This document shows, one piece after another, positions 41,099 to 50,583 of a stretch of DNA of 60,199 nt. The stretch spans positions 1 to 60,199 of the forward strand of contig JBLHLC010000027.1 of assembly GCA_047619685.1 (NCBI GenBank), read 5' to 3'. Every line of letters starts with the position of its first letter. Position 1 is the first letter of the stretch. The notes below the pieces were generated by a model. It was not told where the DNA came from. It did no database searches and was given only the letters and a program-made list of their open reading frames with translations. The translations under genes were made by a program, and so were the position numbers. This DNA is from JABDJZ01 sp047619685. GTDB lineage: Bacteria; Bacteroidota; Rhodothermia; Rhodothermales; UBA10348.

Positions 41099-43648
41099 CT
41101 AGTTCTGAGCAAGCCGCGATGCCCCGAAGAGTCCGTCAGCCGACTGTAGAATTTTTCCCCGCAACTTCTGTGGGTAGTCGACCGGAAGCCCGTCTATGAA
41201 GGCACTGGTTATGGCGGCGGCAGACGCCGTCTGGTGTCCCCCGAGTGTGGCGGCCAACCAGCGCGTCGGGAAGAAGATGTCCCCCGTGGTCTGTATCTCC
41301 AGCGCCAGATCCAGCGCCGGGCGCAGGTACTTCTCCGCACTTCTGGCGCGGAGCGGGTGGTTCAGGTATGCCACGCCGTCCAACACCCGCGACTCATTCG
41401 CCCGGTTTTCAACCGACGCCAGAGACTCAAAAAACTTATTCCGCTCGCTGGCAGCGGAAGCTACCGCGGGGAGAATCGCCTCCAGACGCGCCTTGCGGTC
41501 CGGGTCTTCCATCCGAGTCACCTGTTGGGCCAGCAGGGAGTCCGCACCCCGCACGTCCCTCACGGCCAGTTCAAGCGCCATCTGAGCGAAGTCCCATTCA
41601 GACAGCGATAGATTCGCGATGGCCTCTTCTCCGCTCCAGATTCGCTGGAGCCGCGCAACGCCCTCTTCGGACTGCACGACATCGATCCAGGACTCGAAGT
41701 GGCTATGCCGCTCACCGGGAGCGTCCGTGCCCTCAAGCGCTGCCAGAAAGACCCCCTCCAGCCGTGGAGCAAGGCGCAGCCGCTTGTCCGGCAGCAGGAA
41801 CCTCCAATAGGCGGTCCTCAGGTTGCCGGCCACGCGCTGGCGAATCAATTCGACTGGTTCGGTCGCGACGGCATCCATCGCCGACCCGATAAACGCGTCC
41901 GGCTCCAGATCCCCCGCCAAGACAGCCTCCCATAACGTCAGCCAGGCGGCCCCGCGATTGACGGGATCCTCAAGCCTGGAGGCCTCCTCCAGGAGGAGAA
42001 GCAGCCGATCGCGATCCAATCTGTACGCGCCGTAACCGATGCCGTCCGCATTCGGAAGGATGAACGTGCTACCTGCCGGAAGCAGATCACCGGAAACGGC
42101 CCTGATTGGTGCTCCATCCGGTCCGCCAATCAGTGCTATGTGTTCTTGAGGCCAGGTTCGGCCAGCGCCCCAGGTGTCGGTTTCGGCTACCACCAGGCGG
42201 TCTTCGACGACCCGCATGAAGATCTCCGGCCTCCCCGGCTCGTTTACCCACGACTCGCTCCAGACGGCTAAGTCATGGTCCGACCTGGCATCCAGAATGG
42301 AAATCAGGTCCGGCCAGGTGGCATTGCCAAAGGCGAAGGTGTTCAGATACTCCTGAAGCCCGCCCCGGAACGCCGCGGGCCCGACAAGGCTCTCCAGCTT
42401 GCGCATCACGATGGGCGCCTTCTGATAGATGATCGCTCCGTACAGGGCGCCGGCCTCGTTCAGGTTCTGGAGGTCCTGCCGAATGGGGTTTGCGCCGGGC
42501 GTGCGATCCACACCGTAGGCAGAAGGGTAGTGCGCGAGCAGAAAGCGGAGGTCGTGGTCCACCTCGGGGAAGGACGGCCGCACAATCTTGGCTGCCATGA
42601 AGTTGGCGAAGACTTCCTTGGTCCAGACGTCGTTGAACCAATCCATGGTCACGAGGTCGCCAAACCACATGTGCGCGGTCTCGTGCGAAATCAGGCTTGC
42701 GCGCCCCAGAAGTCTACCCTGGGGAGGATTCTCGTCCAACATCAGGCTGCTGGATCGGTAGAGCACCGCTCCGGGATGCTCCATCCCTCCAAACTGGAAG
42801 GACGGAATGAGGACGAAATCGAATTTCTCGAAGGGGTAGGACACCCCGGTATAGTCTTCCAGCCAGCTCAGGGCCTTGCCGTGGAGGTCGAAGATGGCCT
42901 CCGCGTTCCGCTCGACCTTTGCGGCATCGGACTCCCGATGGTACATCGTCATCGGACGCCCGTCGCGCTCGGCGGTAACCGCTTCAAACCGTCCGGCGGC
43001 GAAGGAGAAGAGGTAGCTGGAGATCGGGTCGGTGGGTGAGAATGTGTATCGCGCGACGGATTCCCCCGAGGCCGTGTGCTCTTCCCGCTTTCCGGAGCCA
43101 TTTGAGACGGCCACCCAATCCTGCGGTATGTCCAACGTCAGAAGCCAGCGCGCCTTCATATTCGGCTGGTCGAATACGGGCACCGCCATCCTTGCCCTGT
43201 CCGGGACAAAAAGTGCATACAGGTACCCGTCGTTTCGATTCAGGGACGCGTCTCCGGCCTCGAAGTCAATCACAACCGAATCCCTGCGCGAAGCGGATCC
43301 TGGGGGGGGCGGGGGCAGCGGAATTACCAGATGCTCGTTCACATGGCGAAAGCTCGCCTCCGCGCCATTCACCCGGACGCGGGTCGCCGTGTCGGGGACG
43401 AAGTCCAGAACCACCTCGGAGAGTCCCGTATGGCTGAAAGAGACCGCCATTTGGCCGCCGATGGGCCGGGTCCGATCCTCGGGTACTCCCAAGGTCAGAT
43501 CGTACTCCACCTCCGTAATTGTAGCGGCGCGATGCTCGGCAAGCGCGAGCGCTACTCCGGATTCAGGCAGAGGCGTTTCGCACCCCGCTGCAACTACCAA
43601 AAGCGCGAGGGCCAGCGCGGCCAGAACAGACGATTGCCTACCGCTCAC
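41099..43648 (-). CDS. M1-family metallopeptidase lipoprotein
   Basis: 849 residues from GTG 43648, overlapping the upstream gene's stop (GTGA). Lipoprotein signal: VLAALALALLVVAAGC. The N-terminal beta domain leads to the catalytic region with FGGMEHPGA (the GAMEN equivalent, exopeptidase motif) and SHETAHMWFGDLVTMDW, the HExxH zinc site (about 321-325), with the third ligand Glu in WTKEVFANFMA. The C-terminal ~400 residues form the ERAP1-like helical domain. Expected function: zinc aminopeptidase acting on peptides in the periplasm. The GGMEH variant of GAMEN is common in bacterial M1 enzymes. Coupled translation with the membrane protein gene suggests a shared transcript. Confidence 0.92.
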   Translation of the reverse strand: MSGRQSSVLAALALALLVVAAGCETPLPESGVALALAEHRAATITEVEYDLTLGVPEDRTRPIGGQMAVSFSHTGLSEVVLDFVPDTATRVRVNGAEASFRHVNEHLVIPLPPPPPGSASRRDSVVIDFEAGDASLNRNDGYLYALFVPDRARMAVPVFDQPNMKARWLLTLDIPQDWVAVSNGSGKREEHTASGESVARYTFSPTDPISSYLFSFAAGRFEAVTAERDGRPMTMYHRESDAAKVERNAEAIFDLHGKALSWLEDYTGVSYPFEKFDFVLIPSFQFGGMEHPGAVLYRSSSLMLDENPPQGRLLGRASLISHETAHMWFGDLVTMDWFNDVWTKEVFANFMAAKIVRPSFPEVDHDLRFLLAHYPSAYGVDRTPGANPIRQDLQNLNEAGALYGAIIYQKAPIVMRKLESLVGPAAFRGGLQEYLNTFAFGNATWPDLISILDARSDHDLAVWSESWVNEPGRPEIFMRVVEDRLVVAETDTWGAGRTWPQEHIALIGGPDGAPIRAVSGDLLPAGSTFILPNADGIGYGAYRLDRDRLLLLLEEASRLEDPVNRGAAWLTLWEAVLAGDLEPDAFIGSAMDAVATEPVELIRQRVAGNLRTAYWRFLLPDKRLRLAPRLEGVFLAALEGTDAPGERHSHFESWIDVVQSEEGVARLQRIWSGEEAIANLSLSEWDFAQMALELAVRDVRGADSLLAQQVTRMEDPDRKARLEAILPAVASAASERNKFFESLASVENRANESRVLDGVAYLNHPLRARSAEKYLRPALDLALEIQTTGDIFFPTRWLAATLGGHQTASAAAITSAFIDGLPVDYPQKLRGKILQSADGLFGASRLAQN

Positions 43649-44517
43649 GAACCGGACTGCGTTACGATTTCGCCCGGAGTGGCACGAGGAGGTTCCACCG
43701 AGATCTTCGCCCGGGGTCTTGCGGCGTTCGCTGTCTGTGCCGCCTCATCGAAATAGGGCTGCGGCGGGAAGGGGGCGGTTGGCCGGGGGGGGCCAGGGGC
43801 CACCGGCTGGGGCTGGGCGTACTGCGTCGGCTGAGGCTGCGCGTACTGCGTCGGCTGAGGCTGCGCGTACTGCGCCGCGCCGTAGGTCCCCGTAGCCGCT
43901 GCGGCTGCCGGCCTGGCCACATCCGGGGGCACAAATATCTCGGCCTCACGGGCGGGCTGGAATACGACAGCCGGCGTGGAGTGGTAGCGCATGTAGCTCG
44001 AGGACATCGGAGTCACAGGAAGGCGCTCGGGCTCCTCTCCAATGCTGGGCTGATTTACAAAACTCGAAGCGGCGACTCCCCCTCCGAATCCTGCAAACAG
44101 AAATGTGCTGGTGAGAAGGATGGCATATCGGGCGATCCTGCCCGGCCACTCCAGTCCATCAGGCTCGCCGCGGGCTGCGAGATCCAGCAATCCGTCGTAG
44201 ATGCCGTAAATGGTCACGTAGATGTACTTGGGTATCGGATCCAGGTAATCGACACCCGCCATCTGGCCACCCGGCCACGGGACGTAGGACACGACGAGGT
44301 CAAACGCGATCACGACAAGAGCAGACAAAAGCCCGACCTTGGCGCCAAGCAGGAGGCCTCGGGTAGATTCGAGCCTGTTTCCGTTTGCCTTGGCCTGCAG
44401 GGTCCCGGCTACAAAACCGCCCATAACCACGCCCAGACATAACAAACCATTCACCGACCGAATCGGCGAAATAGAAAACAGGAGGACAACAACAACGCCC
44501 GTGATCAGCGGTCCCAC
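43645..44517 (-). CDS. Membrane protein with Pro/Gln-rich repeat tail
   Basis: 290 residues from GTG 44517; an in-frame TGA twelve bases upstream rules out a longer start. About four membrane segments are visible in the first 160 residues (GPLITGVVVVLLFSI, LLCLGVVMGGFVAGTL, VGLLSALVVIAFDLVV, YAILLTSTFLFAGFGGG). The remaining ~130 residues are soluble and Pro-rich, with QYAQPQPT repeated in tandem. Not recognised; the four-helix head resembles small DUF4199/DUF-type membrane proteins of Bacteroidota but no family can be named with certainty. Its stop overlaps the start of the M1 peptidase gene, suggesting an operon. A small hairpin (44537-44558) lies in its 5' leader. Confidence 0.7.
   Translation of the reverse strand: MGPLITGVVVVLLFSISPIRSVNGLLCLGVVMGGFVAGTLQAKANGNRLESTRGLLLGAKVGLLSALVVIAFDLVVSYVPWPGGQMAGVDYLDPIPKYIYVTIYGIYDGLLDLAARGEPDGLEWPGRIARYAILLTSTFLFAGFGGGVAASSFVNQPSIGEEPERLPVTPMSSSYMRYHSTPAVVFQPAREAEIFVPPDVARPAAAAATGTYGAAQYAQPQPTQYAQPQPTQYAQPQPVAPGPPRPTAPFPPQPYFDEAAQTANAARPRAKISVEPPRATPGEIVTQSGS
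43806..43876 (-). repeat. 24-bp tandem repeat coding for QYAQPQPT
   Basis: About 2.9 copies of a 24-base unit; the string GCGTACTGCG recurs at 43817, 43841 and 43865. It codes for the Pro/Gln-rich tail of the membrane protein, probably an extended, flexible linker. Confidence 0.85.
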
Positions 44518-44714
44518 GGCGTTTTCTCAAATGTGCAAAGGAGCGGGTTCTGGCTCGCTCCGCTTGCGGGTGTACATCGGCCCGAACATCGGAATAAGAA
44601 GCACGGACATCCTTGCTAACAATCTGTAATAAAAAGGGTTCGCGTTCGCAAATCCTAGTTTTTCTTTCGTAAACGTGAAAGAATTGCGCCCAAACCACCC
44701 CTGAGACCCCCGAG

Positions 44715-45038
44715 TTGCCCCGCTCCTTCCACGTATATGTTGTCGAACTGGACCTCGGCGTGCTTGAACGCGCGGCCTTTCGCAAGCGGAATCCGCAATA
44801 CAGGCCGGGTAAGCGGTGTGCCTACGTGGGAAGTTCGGTGCGCCCGCCAGACGTGCGATTCGACCAACACAAGGCGGGATACAAGGCAAACCGCTTCGCG
44901 CGCGAATTTGGCGTCCGCGTTATCCCGGAGTTGGTGACCAGGTACAATCCGATTCCGTCCCGGAAGGACGCCGTCGAGATTGAGGAGTACCTGGCTGAGC
45001 GCCTGCGGTCAGAGGGCTGGGGAATCTGGCAAGGCTAG
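44715..45038 (+). CDS. GIY-YIG-like nuclease-domain protein
   Basis: 107 residues from TTG 44715, the first plausible start before the domain. It shows the small GIY-YIG layout: HVYVVELDLGV, then CAYVGSSVRPPDVRFDQHKAGY (the YVG and Arg positions), and DAVEIEEYLAERLRSEGW, whose Glu would be the metal ligand. GIY is replaced by HVYV, as in several stand-alone homologues. Function unknown; possibly a repair or restriction-like nuclease. It is convergent with preA and divergent from the membrane protein gene. The leader (44518-44714) contains a TTCTTTC/GAAAGAA inverted repeat at 44662-44683, of unknown significance. Confidence 0.65.
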   Translation: MPRSFHVYVVELDLGVLERAAFRKRNPQYRPGKRCAYVGSSVRPPDVRFDQHKAGYKANRFAREFGVRVIPELVTRYNPIPSRKDAVEIEEYLAERLRSEGWGIWQG

Positions 45039-45066
45039 TGGCGCGCGCTGCTTGTTCGGCGACCCT

Positions 45067-46455
45067 CTAGACGTGCCCCGGCGGCAGAATTGGGCTCACC
45101 TCTCCTCTGCTCAATTTGTCCTGGTACTCGGACCAGTTCATACTGGGAAGTCCTGAGTCCACCTCCCGCATGCTGATGCAGGCGTTCACGGGGCACACCA
45201 GGGAGCACAGATTGCAGCCGACACAGGTGTCCTTCTTGATCTCATACCGATTGACGTACCCCTGTCCGGCGCCTGCCACAACGGTCTTGCGTCCGGACTG
45301 AAGAATTGCGGTGTCACCGGCGCCTCCTGAGAGGAAATCCGCCTCCGAAATCTGCGTCATCTCGATGGATTGATGCGCCCCATCCTCGCAGGCTATGTAG
45401 CACAGCCCGCAGTGGATACACGCATCCTGATCAATGTCCGCGACCACCTTGTAGGACAGGTCCAGCTGATTCCAGTTGCCAACCCGCGGAATGCTCGCGC
45501 CCACAAAATCGTCCAGCTTCTCGAATCCCTTCTCGCGCATCCAATTCACGAGTCCGGACTCCAACTGCTCCACTATCCGGAAGCCGTAGTGCATGGCAGC
45601 GGTACAGACCTGCACGCTCTGCGCGCCCAGGAGCATGAACTCCACCGCGTCCTGCCACGTCTGTATCCCTCCGATGCCCGAGACTGGCAGTCCGATGTCC
45701 GGATCGGAAGCAATTTGGTGCACCATGTTGAGGGCGATGGGCTTGACGGCAGGGCCACAATACCCCCCGTGAGACCCACGACCGGCAACCTGCGGCTGCG
45801 GCGCCAGGGTGTCCAGGTCAACCCCGATAATGGAGTTGATCGTGTTGATGAGGGATATGGCGTCGGCGTTGGCCTGCTTTGCGGCACGGCCCGGACCCCT
45901 TACGTCGGTCACATTGGGCGTGAGTTTTACGAAGACAGGGGTCCGCGCCACCTCTTTGGCCCACTCGGTCACCATTTGGGTGTACTCAGGCACCTGCCCG
46001 ACAGCCGAGCCCATGCCCCGCTCACTCATCCCGTGCGGGCATCCGAAGTTCAATTCCAGCCCATCGCAGCCCGTGTCTTCGACGCGTTTGATGATATCGT
46101 GCCACGCCTCGCGGTTGGACTCCACCATCAGGCTGACCAGCACCGCATGATCTGGGAATTCCCGTTTGATGTCGCGGATCTCCCTGAGGTTGTCCTCCAG
46201 GGAGCGGTCGGTGATGAGCTCGATGTTGTTGAAGCCCATCATTTTACGGCCGTCGTAGTCCACGGCCCCGTACCGGGAACTGACATTAACCGCGGCCGGG
46301 TCGTGCCCGAGGGTCTTCCATACCACCCCACCCCACCCCGCCTCGAACGCGCGGCGGACCTGGTACGCCGAATTCGTTGGCGGCGCGGATGCCAGCCAGA
46401 ACGGATTGGGACTCTTGATCCCGGCTACATTGGCAGTGATGTCTGGCTTCTTCAT
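45067..46455 (-). CDS. preA: NAD-dependent dihydropyrimidine dehydrogenase, subunit PreA
   Basis: 462 residues from ATG 46455, overlapping preT by four bases (ATGA). A dihydroorotate-dehydrogenase-like FMN barrel starts with NPFWLASAPPTNSAYQVRRAF; GLELNFGCPHGMSERGMG carries the active-site Cys loop (NFGCPHG), and FVKLTPNVTD and GIGGIQTWQDAVEF bind FMN. The C-terminus has two 4Fe-4S sites, CIHCGLCYIAC (about 345) and CVGCNLCSLVCP (about 415). With PreT it reduces uracil and thymine to the 5,6-dihydro forms using NADH, the first step of the reductive pathway. It is the last gene of the operon on this strand. Confidence 0.95.
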   Translation of the reverse strand: MKKPDITANVAGIKSPNPFWLASAPPTNSAYQVRRAFEAGWGGVVWKTLGHDPAAVNVSSRYGAVDYDGRKMMGFNNIELITDRSLEDNLREIRDIKREFPDHAVLVSLMVESNREAWHDIIKRVEDTGCDGLELNFGCPHGMSERGMGSAVGQVPEYTQMVTEWAKEVARTPVFVKLTPNVTDVRGPGRAAKQANADAISLINTINSIIGVDLDTLAPQPQVAGRGSHGGYCGPAVKPIALNMVHQIASDPDIGLPVSGIGGIQTWQDAVEFMLLGAQSVQVCTAAMHYGFRIVEQLESGLVNWMREKGFEKLDDFVGASIPRVGNWNQLDLSYKVVADIDQDACIHCGLCYIACEDGAHQSIEMTQISEADFLSGGAGDTAILQSGRKTVVAGAGQGYVNRYEIKKDTCVGCNLCSLVCPVNACISMREVDSGLPSMNWSEYQDKLSRGEVSPILPPGHV

Positions 46456-47702
46456 GCGTTCAGATACTGGTCAATCTTGCGGGCGGCGACTTTTCCATCC
46501 TGGACTGCGTCCACGATCTCGGCCCCGCCGCTGACGCAGTCACCGCCCAGGAACACACCTTCGCCCAGGGGACCAAGGTCCTCCAGAATGCGGCTTTGGC
46601 CCAGCGCCATGATGACCATGTCACACGGGATGTCGCGCTCTGGCCCGTTGTCGCTGAGAACTCCGGGCGTGACGGGCTGCACCCTCAGGGCGTTGACCTC
46701 ACCATCGCCCAGGAACGCTGTTGGCCTCACGAACCACTCGAAGGCCACGCCATCGCTCTTGGCAAGGTCGTATTCGTACGCGAACGCAGACATGCTCTCG
46801 GGACCGCGCCGGTAGGCAATCGTCACGGACGCCGCACCCAGCCGAACGGCCTGAGTGGCCACATCCACGGCCGTATTCCCCGCCCCGACCACTACCACGT
46901 GCTGGCCAACCTCGCACTCGGACAACGGGGCGGTGTGGGCCGGAAAGATAAAATCGAGCGCCTCCACGATTCCCGGCAGGTCTGCGCCCGGAAGATCAAG
47001 AACATTGGTGGGACCCAGGCCTACCGCCACCATGAGGGCATCGTATTCCTCGTGGAGAGCGCGCAGGCCATCGCGATCCACGTAATGTCCCAGGCGGATG
47101 TCTACCCCGATATCCACAATGGGCTCAATTTCGCTCAATGCGAACTCCGTCGAGACCTTGTACGGCGCCAGGCCGAGCGTATTGAGTCCACCGGGAACGT
47201 GTCTGGCTTCAAAGACCGTCACCGCGTGACCTGAACGTCGAAGTTCGAAGGCGCAGCTCAGCCCAGCGGGCCCGCTGCCCACGATCGCTACCCGCTTCCC
47301 CGTATCCGGGCCAGCCTCGAAAAACCGGATACCCTTCTCGGCGGCAGCGTCGGTCGCGAAACGCTGGAGTCGCCCAATCTGGACGGGATCCTTGAGAAGC
47401 GTCCGGTCCACACAGGCACCCTCGCACAGCACCTCCGTGGGACACGCCCTGGCGCAAGAACCGCCAAAGATGTTCTCATCCAGGATGGTCTCTGCCGCAC
47501 CCAATGCGTTGTCATGCTGGATCTGCCGGATGAACCTGGGCACGTCTATGCCCGTCGGGCACGACCTGGTGCAGGGCGCATCGTAGCAGTAGAGGCACCG
47601 CCCGGCCTCCGCCACGGCCTGATCCCACGAAAAGGCCGGGTGCAAGTCCGCAAAATTCTCCGCCAGCACCTCCGGCGACAAATGCGTTTTTCGAATAGCC
47701 AT
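46452..47702 (-). CDS. preT: NAD-dependent dihydropyrimidine dehydrogenase, subunit PreT
   Basis: 416 residues from ATG 47702, three bases after mmsA. An N-terminal double-cluster region (CLYCYDAPCTRSCPTG; CARACPTEVLCEGAC) binds 4Fe-4S centres. An FAD site VAIVGSGPAGLSCAFELRRSG (about 140) and a second nucleotide site VVVVGAGNTAVDVATQAVRLG (about 270) follow, and the C-terminal FAD motif is GVFLGGDCVSGGAEIVDAV. This is the small flavoprotein of the bacterial two-subunit enzyme, passing electrons from NADH to PreA. Length matches E. coli PreT. It overlaps preA by four bases, so the subunits are translationally coupled. Confidence 0.94.
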   Translation of the reverse strand: MAIRKTHLSPEVLAENFADLHPAFSWDQAVAEAGRCLYCYDAPCTRSCPTGIDVPRFIRQIQHDNALGAAETILDENIFGGSCARACPTEVLCEGACVDRTLLKDPVQIGRLQRFATDAAAEKGIRFFEAGPDTGKRVAIVGSGPAGLSCAFELRRSGHAVTVFEARHVPGGLNTLGLAPYKVSTEFALSEIEPIVDIGVDIRLGHYVDRDGLRALHEEYDALMVAVGLGPTNVLDLPGADLPGIVEALDFIFPAHTAPLSECEVGQHVVVVGAGNTAVDVATQAVRLGAASVTIAYRRGPESMSAFAYEYDLAKSDGVAFEWFVRPTAFLGDGEVNALRVQPVTPGVLSDNGPERDIPCDMVIMALGQSRILEDLGPLGEGVFLGGDCVSGGAEIVDAVQDGKVAARKIDQYLNA

Positions 47703-47705
47703 TTC

Positions 47706-49178
47706 TCAGGACATCCAGTTTGCGGCGCCAGAGGCCACCCACTTCGTCGTGACCTTCTTGGCCTTGCTCCAGAAGTCGATGGCCGTTTCTCCCGTGATGT
47801 CGCCACCTCCGAAAGCAGAATCATTCCAGCCGCCGAAGGCGAACGGCTCGCGCGGAACCGGCACGCCTATGTTGATTCCAATCATGCCCGCGCTGGCATG
47901 GTCCGCAAAATACTGGGCGGTGCCGCCGGACGACGTGTAGATGGCCGCGGCGTTTCCGTACGGATTTGCGTTCTCGATGGCCAGCGCCTCCTCCAGCGTG
48001 TCGCAGCGGATGATGGTCAGCGTGGGTCCGAAGATCTCCTCACACGAGGCCTCGTGGTCCGGCTGCGCGTGGTCGATGATGGAGGCCCCAAGAAAGCGCC
48101 CTCCTGCGGGCGCATCAGCGGCTACGTTTTGGCGACCGTCCAGAATCAGGCTGGCACCACCTTCTTCTGCTCTCTCCAGGTAACCCGAGATCCGATCGAA
48201 GGCCACTTCCGAGATGATCGCGCCGATATCGCGCCCTCCAACCAGGCTCGCCATTTTGTCCCGAATCCGTTCGATGATGTGGTCGCAATCGCCCACAGCC
48301 ACCAGCACGGATGCCGCCATGCAGCGTTGGCCGGCGCAGCCCGTCACGGAATCGGTCACATTGGCCGCCGTCATCTCCGGATCTGCGTCCGGGACCACGA
48401 TGAGATGGTTCTTGGCTCCACCCATCGCCCTAACGCGCTTCCCGGCGGCGGATCCGCGCGAAAAGACCAGCTTCGCCACGCGGGTCGAGCCCACGAAACC
48501 GACGGCACCGATGCCCGGGTGATCACAGATGGCTTCGACGATCTCCCGATCTCCGTGTACCACGTTGAAAATGCCATCCGGCAAACCTGCCTCCTTGAGC
48601 AATCGGGCAATCTCCATCCCGCTCAAAGGAGTCTGCTCCGATGGTTTCAGGATGAAGGCGTTGCCCAGGCCGATCGCCATGGGAATCATCCATAACGGGA
48701 CCATAAAGGGGAAATTGAAGGGGGTGATGCCGGCCACCACGCCAACGGGCTTCCGGCTGGTCCGGCACTCGACCCCGGCGCTCACTTCCATCACGCGTCC
48801 CGTGGCGATCTGCGGCAGGCTGACACCAAATTCCACGCACTCAACGGCGCGCAGGACACTGCCGCGAGACTCGGCCATCGTCTTGCCGTTCTCCAGCGTG
48901 ACGACTTCGCACAACCGCTCGAGGTCGCGTTCGATCAATGCCTTGAATCGGTAGAGCACCTGGACTCTGTCCTTCATCGGGATGGCAGCCCATGCTGGCT
49001 GCGCCGCCGCGGCCGCCTTCACCGCGGCATCCAGTTCAGAAGCGCGCGAGAGGGGCACATCGATGATGACCTTGCCGACGCCGGGCGCGATGACGGGCAG
49101 AAACCGGTCGGTGGTACTCTGAACTTCCTGTCCACCGATGATATTTGAGAGAACGGACTGTTCGACAAGGGTACTCAT
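47706..49178 (-). CDS. mmsA: CoA-acylating (methyl)malonate-semialdehyde dehydrogenase
   Basis: 490 residues from ATG 49178, overlapping the dihydropyrimidinase stop. Aldehyde dehydrogenase fold: VVAGITPFNFPFMVPLWMIP and FILKPSEQTPLSG (NAD site), VGFVGSTRVAK, and MGGAKNHLIVVPDAD, with the catalytic Cys in TGCAGQRCMA (about 285). The CAGQRCMA signature and GGAKNH distinguish CoA-acylating MmsA from ordinary ALDHs. It oxidises malonate semialdehyde (from uracil) to acetyl-CoA, or methylmalonate semialdehyde (from thymine) to propionyl-CoA. Its position between dihydropyrimidinase and preT shows that the pathway ends in central metabolism. Confidence 0.93.
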   Translation of the reverse strand: MSTLVEQSVLSNIIGGQEVQSTTDRFLPVIAPGVGKVIIDVPLSRASELDAAVKAAAAAQPAWAAIPMKDRVQVLYRFKALIERDLERLCEVVTLENGKTMAESRGSVLRAVECVEFGVSLPQIATGRVMEVSAGVECRTSRKPVGVVAGITPFNFPFMVPLWMIPMAIGLGNAFILKPSEQTPLSGMEIARLLKEAGLPDGIFNVVHGDREIVEAICDHPGIGAVGFVGSTRVAKLVFSRGSAAGKRVRAMGGAKNHLIVVPDADPEMTAANVTDSVTGCAGQRCMAASVLVAVGDCDHIIERIRDKMASLVGGRDIGAIISEVAFDRISGYLERAEEGGASLILDGRQNVAADAPAGGRFLGASIIDHAQPDHEASCEEIFGPTLTIIRCDTLEEALAIENANPYGNAAAIYTSSGGTAQYFADHASAGMIGINIGVPVPREPFAFGGWNDSAFGGGDITGETAIDFWSKAKKVTTKWVASGAANWMS

Positions 49179-50581
49179 GCTTCAACCTCTCTGGGTGTTC
49201 GGGCTTGCAGGCCCGCATACTCTCTGGACAGCCACTTTCCGCGACCCGCTTCTCCGACGACACGGTAGTCGTCCACAATGACTTCTCCCCTGGACAGGGT
49301 CGTGCGGGCAAAACCCGCGAGCTCCCAGCCTTCATAGGGTGACCAGTCCGCGTTCGTCTCCATGTCTGCCGGATTCACGGTCAACTTCTTGTCCGGGTGA
49401 ATGATGGCCAGGTCCGCGTCTGCACCCACCTGAATGGCACCCTTTCTGGGATAGAGGCCCATGATGCGGGCAGGGTCTGTGGAAAGCTTGCGGGACATGG
49501 TCTCGATGTCGATGCGCCCCTTCAACACGCCGTGGGTATACAGAACGGGCAGTAACGTCTCCAGGCCCGGCATGCCCATCGGGATCTTGGTCCAGTCCCC
49601 TTCCCACATGGCCTTCTGCTCCCGAGTGAAGGTGCAGGTGTCCGTGGAAACGACCGAAACGTCGCCGTCCTTGAGGCCTTCCCAGAGCCTGACCACATCG
49701 GCGGGCTTTTTCAACTGCGGGCAACACGCAAACAGGTGCCCGTCCTCGCGATCGAAGACCGAATCATCCAGAACCAGGTATTGGACGCATGTCTCGGCCA
49801 GGACCGGCACGCCACGCGCCTTGGCAGCCTTGATGATCTCGGTCCCTTCGGCCGTTGACATATGGACGATGTATAGCTGACCGCCCGTGACCTCCGACCA
49901 CTTGACTGCCCGCTGAATGGCCTCTGACTCAATGAAATTGGGCCGCGTCATCCGGTGGAGACGCGCGCCATACTTGGCCATCAGTTCTGGCGTGTGGTGC
50001 CGCTCGATCAGTTCGTCCAGCACACGACTGGATTCGGCGTGCACCAGGAGCATCGCCCCCAGATCACGCATTTTCTCCAGGGTACCGAACATGGCCCGGT
50101 CATCGGACTGCCAGCCCTCCGACTCATAGATCATGAACTCCTTGAAGGTCGTGAATCCGCGATCCACCATCCCCTCGATCTGATCCTTGTGTTCGTCCCA
50201 CCGGGTGATGCAGATATGGAAGGTGTAGTCGATGAGCGACTTGCCTTCGGCCTTCTTGAGCCAATTGTCGGCCGCGTCACCCAGCGAATCGCCCTCGTAC
50301 GGAATGGCGAAATCAATCAGGGTGGTGACGCCCCCGCGGGCCCCCGCCCGCGTGCCTGTGTAGTAGTCGTCCGAAGACGTCGTGCCGCAGAACGGCAGCG
50401 CCAGGTGGACGTGCACATCCAGCACGCCGGGAATGACGAAATGGCCGCCCGCGTCTATGGTGTTTGCGCCCGCAAGGTCATTTCCAATGGCTGCGATGCG
50501 TTCTCCCTGGATGCCCAGGTCAGCCTCGATGATGCCGCCCGGTGTCACCAGGCGACCGCTCCGAATGACGGTATCGTACAT
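49175..50581 (-). CDS. hydA: Dihydropyrimidinase
   Basis: 468 residues from ATG 50581. Cyclic amidohydrolase of the hydantoinase/dihydropyrimidinase family: VIPGVLDVHVHLALPF (metal-binding HxH), TTFKEFMIYES (carbamylated Lys near 146), MLLVHAES (His), YIVHMSTAEG (His) and VVSTDTCTF (Asp) give all metal ligands of the binuclear centre. FCGTTSSDDYY matches the substrate loop of dihydropyrimidinases rather than allantoinases. It opens dihydrouracil/dihydrothymine to N-carbamoyl-beta-amino acids. The stop overlaps mmsA by four bases; the upstream aminotransferase gene ends two bases before it. Confidence 0.93.
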   Translation of the reverse strand: MYDTVIRSGRLVTPGGIIEADLGIQGERIAAIGNDLAGANTIDAGGHFVIPGVLDVHVHLALPFCGTTSSDDYYTGTRAGARGGVTTLIDFAIPYEGDSLGDAADNWLKKAEGKSLIDYTFHICITRWDEHKDQIEGMVDRGFTTFKEFMIYESEGWQSDDRAMFGTLEKMRDLGAMLLVHAESSRVLDELIERHHTPELMAKYGARLHRMTRPNFIESEAIQRAVKWSEVTGGQLYIVHMSTAEGTEIIKAAKARGVPVLAETCVQYLVLDDSVFDREDGHLFACCPQLKKPADVVRLWEGLKDGDVSVVSTDTCTFTREQKAMWEGDWTKIPMGMPGLETLLPVLYTHGVLKGRIDIETMSRKLSTDPARIMGLYPRKGAIQVGADADLAIIHPDKKLTVNPADMETNADWSPYEGWELAGFARTTLSRGEVIVDDYRVVGEAGRGKWLSREYAGLQARTPREVEA

Positions 50582-50583
50582 GT

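Noticed and set aside
45370..46815. 481-residue plus-strand ORF
   Set aside because: Antisense to preA and preT, which carry complete catalytic motifs.
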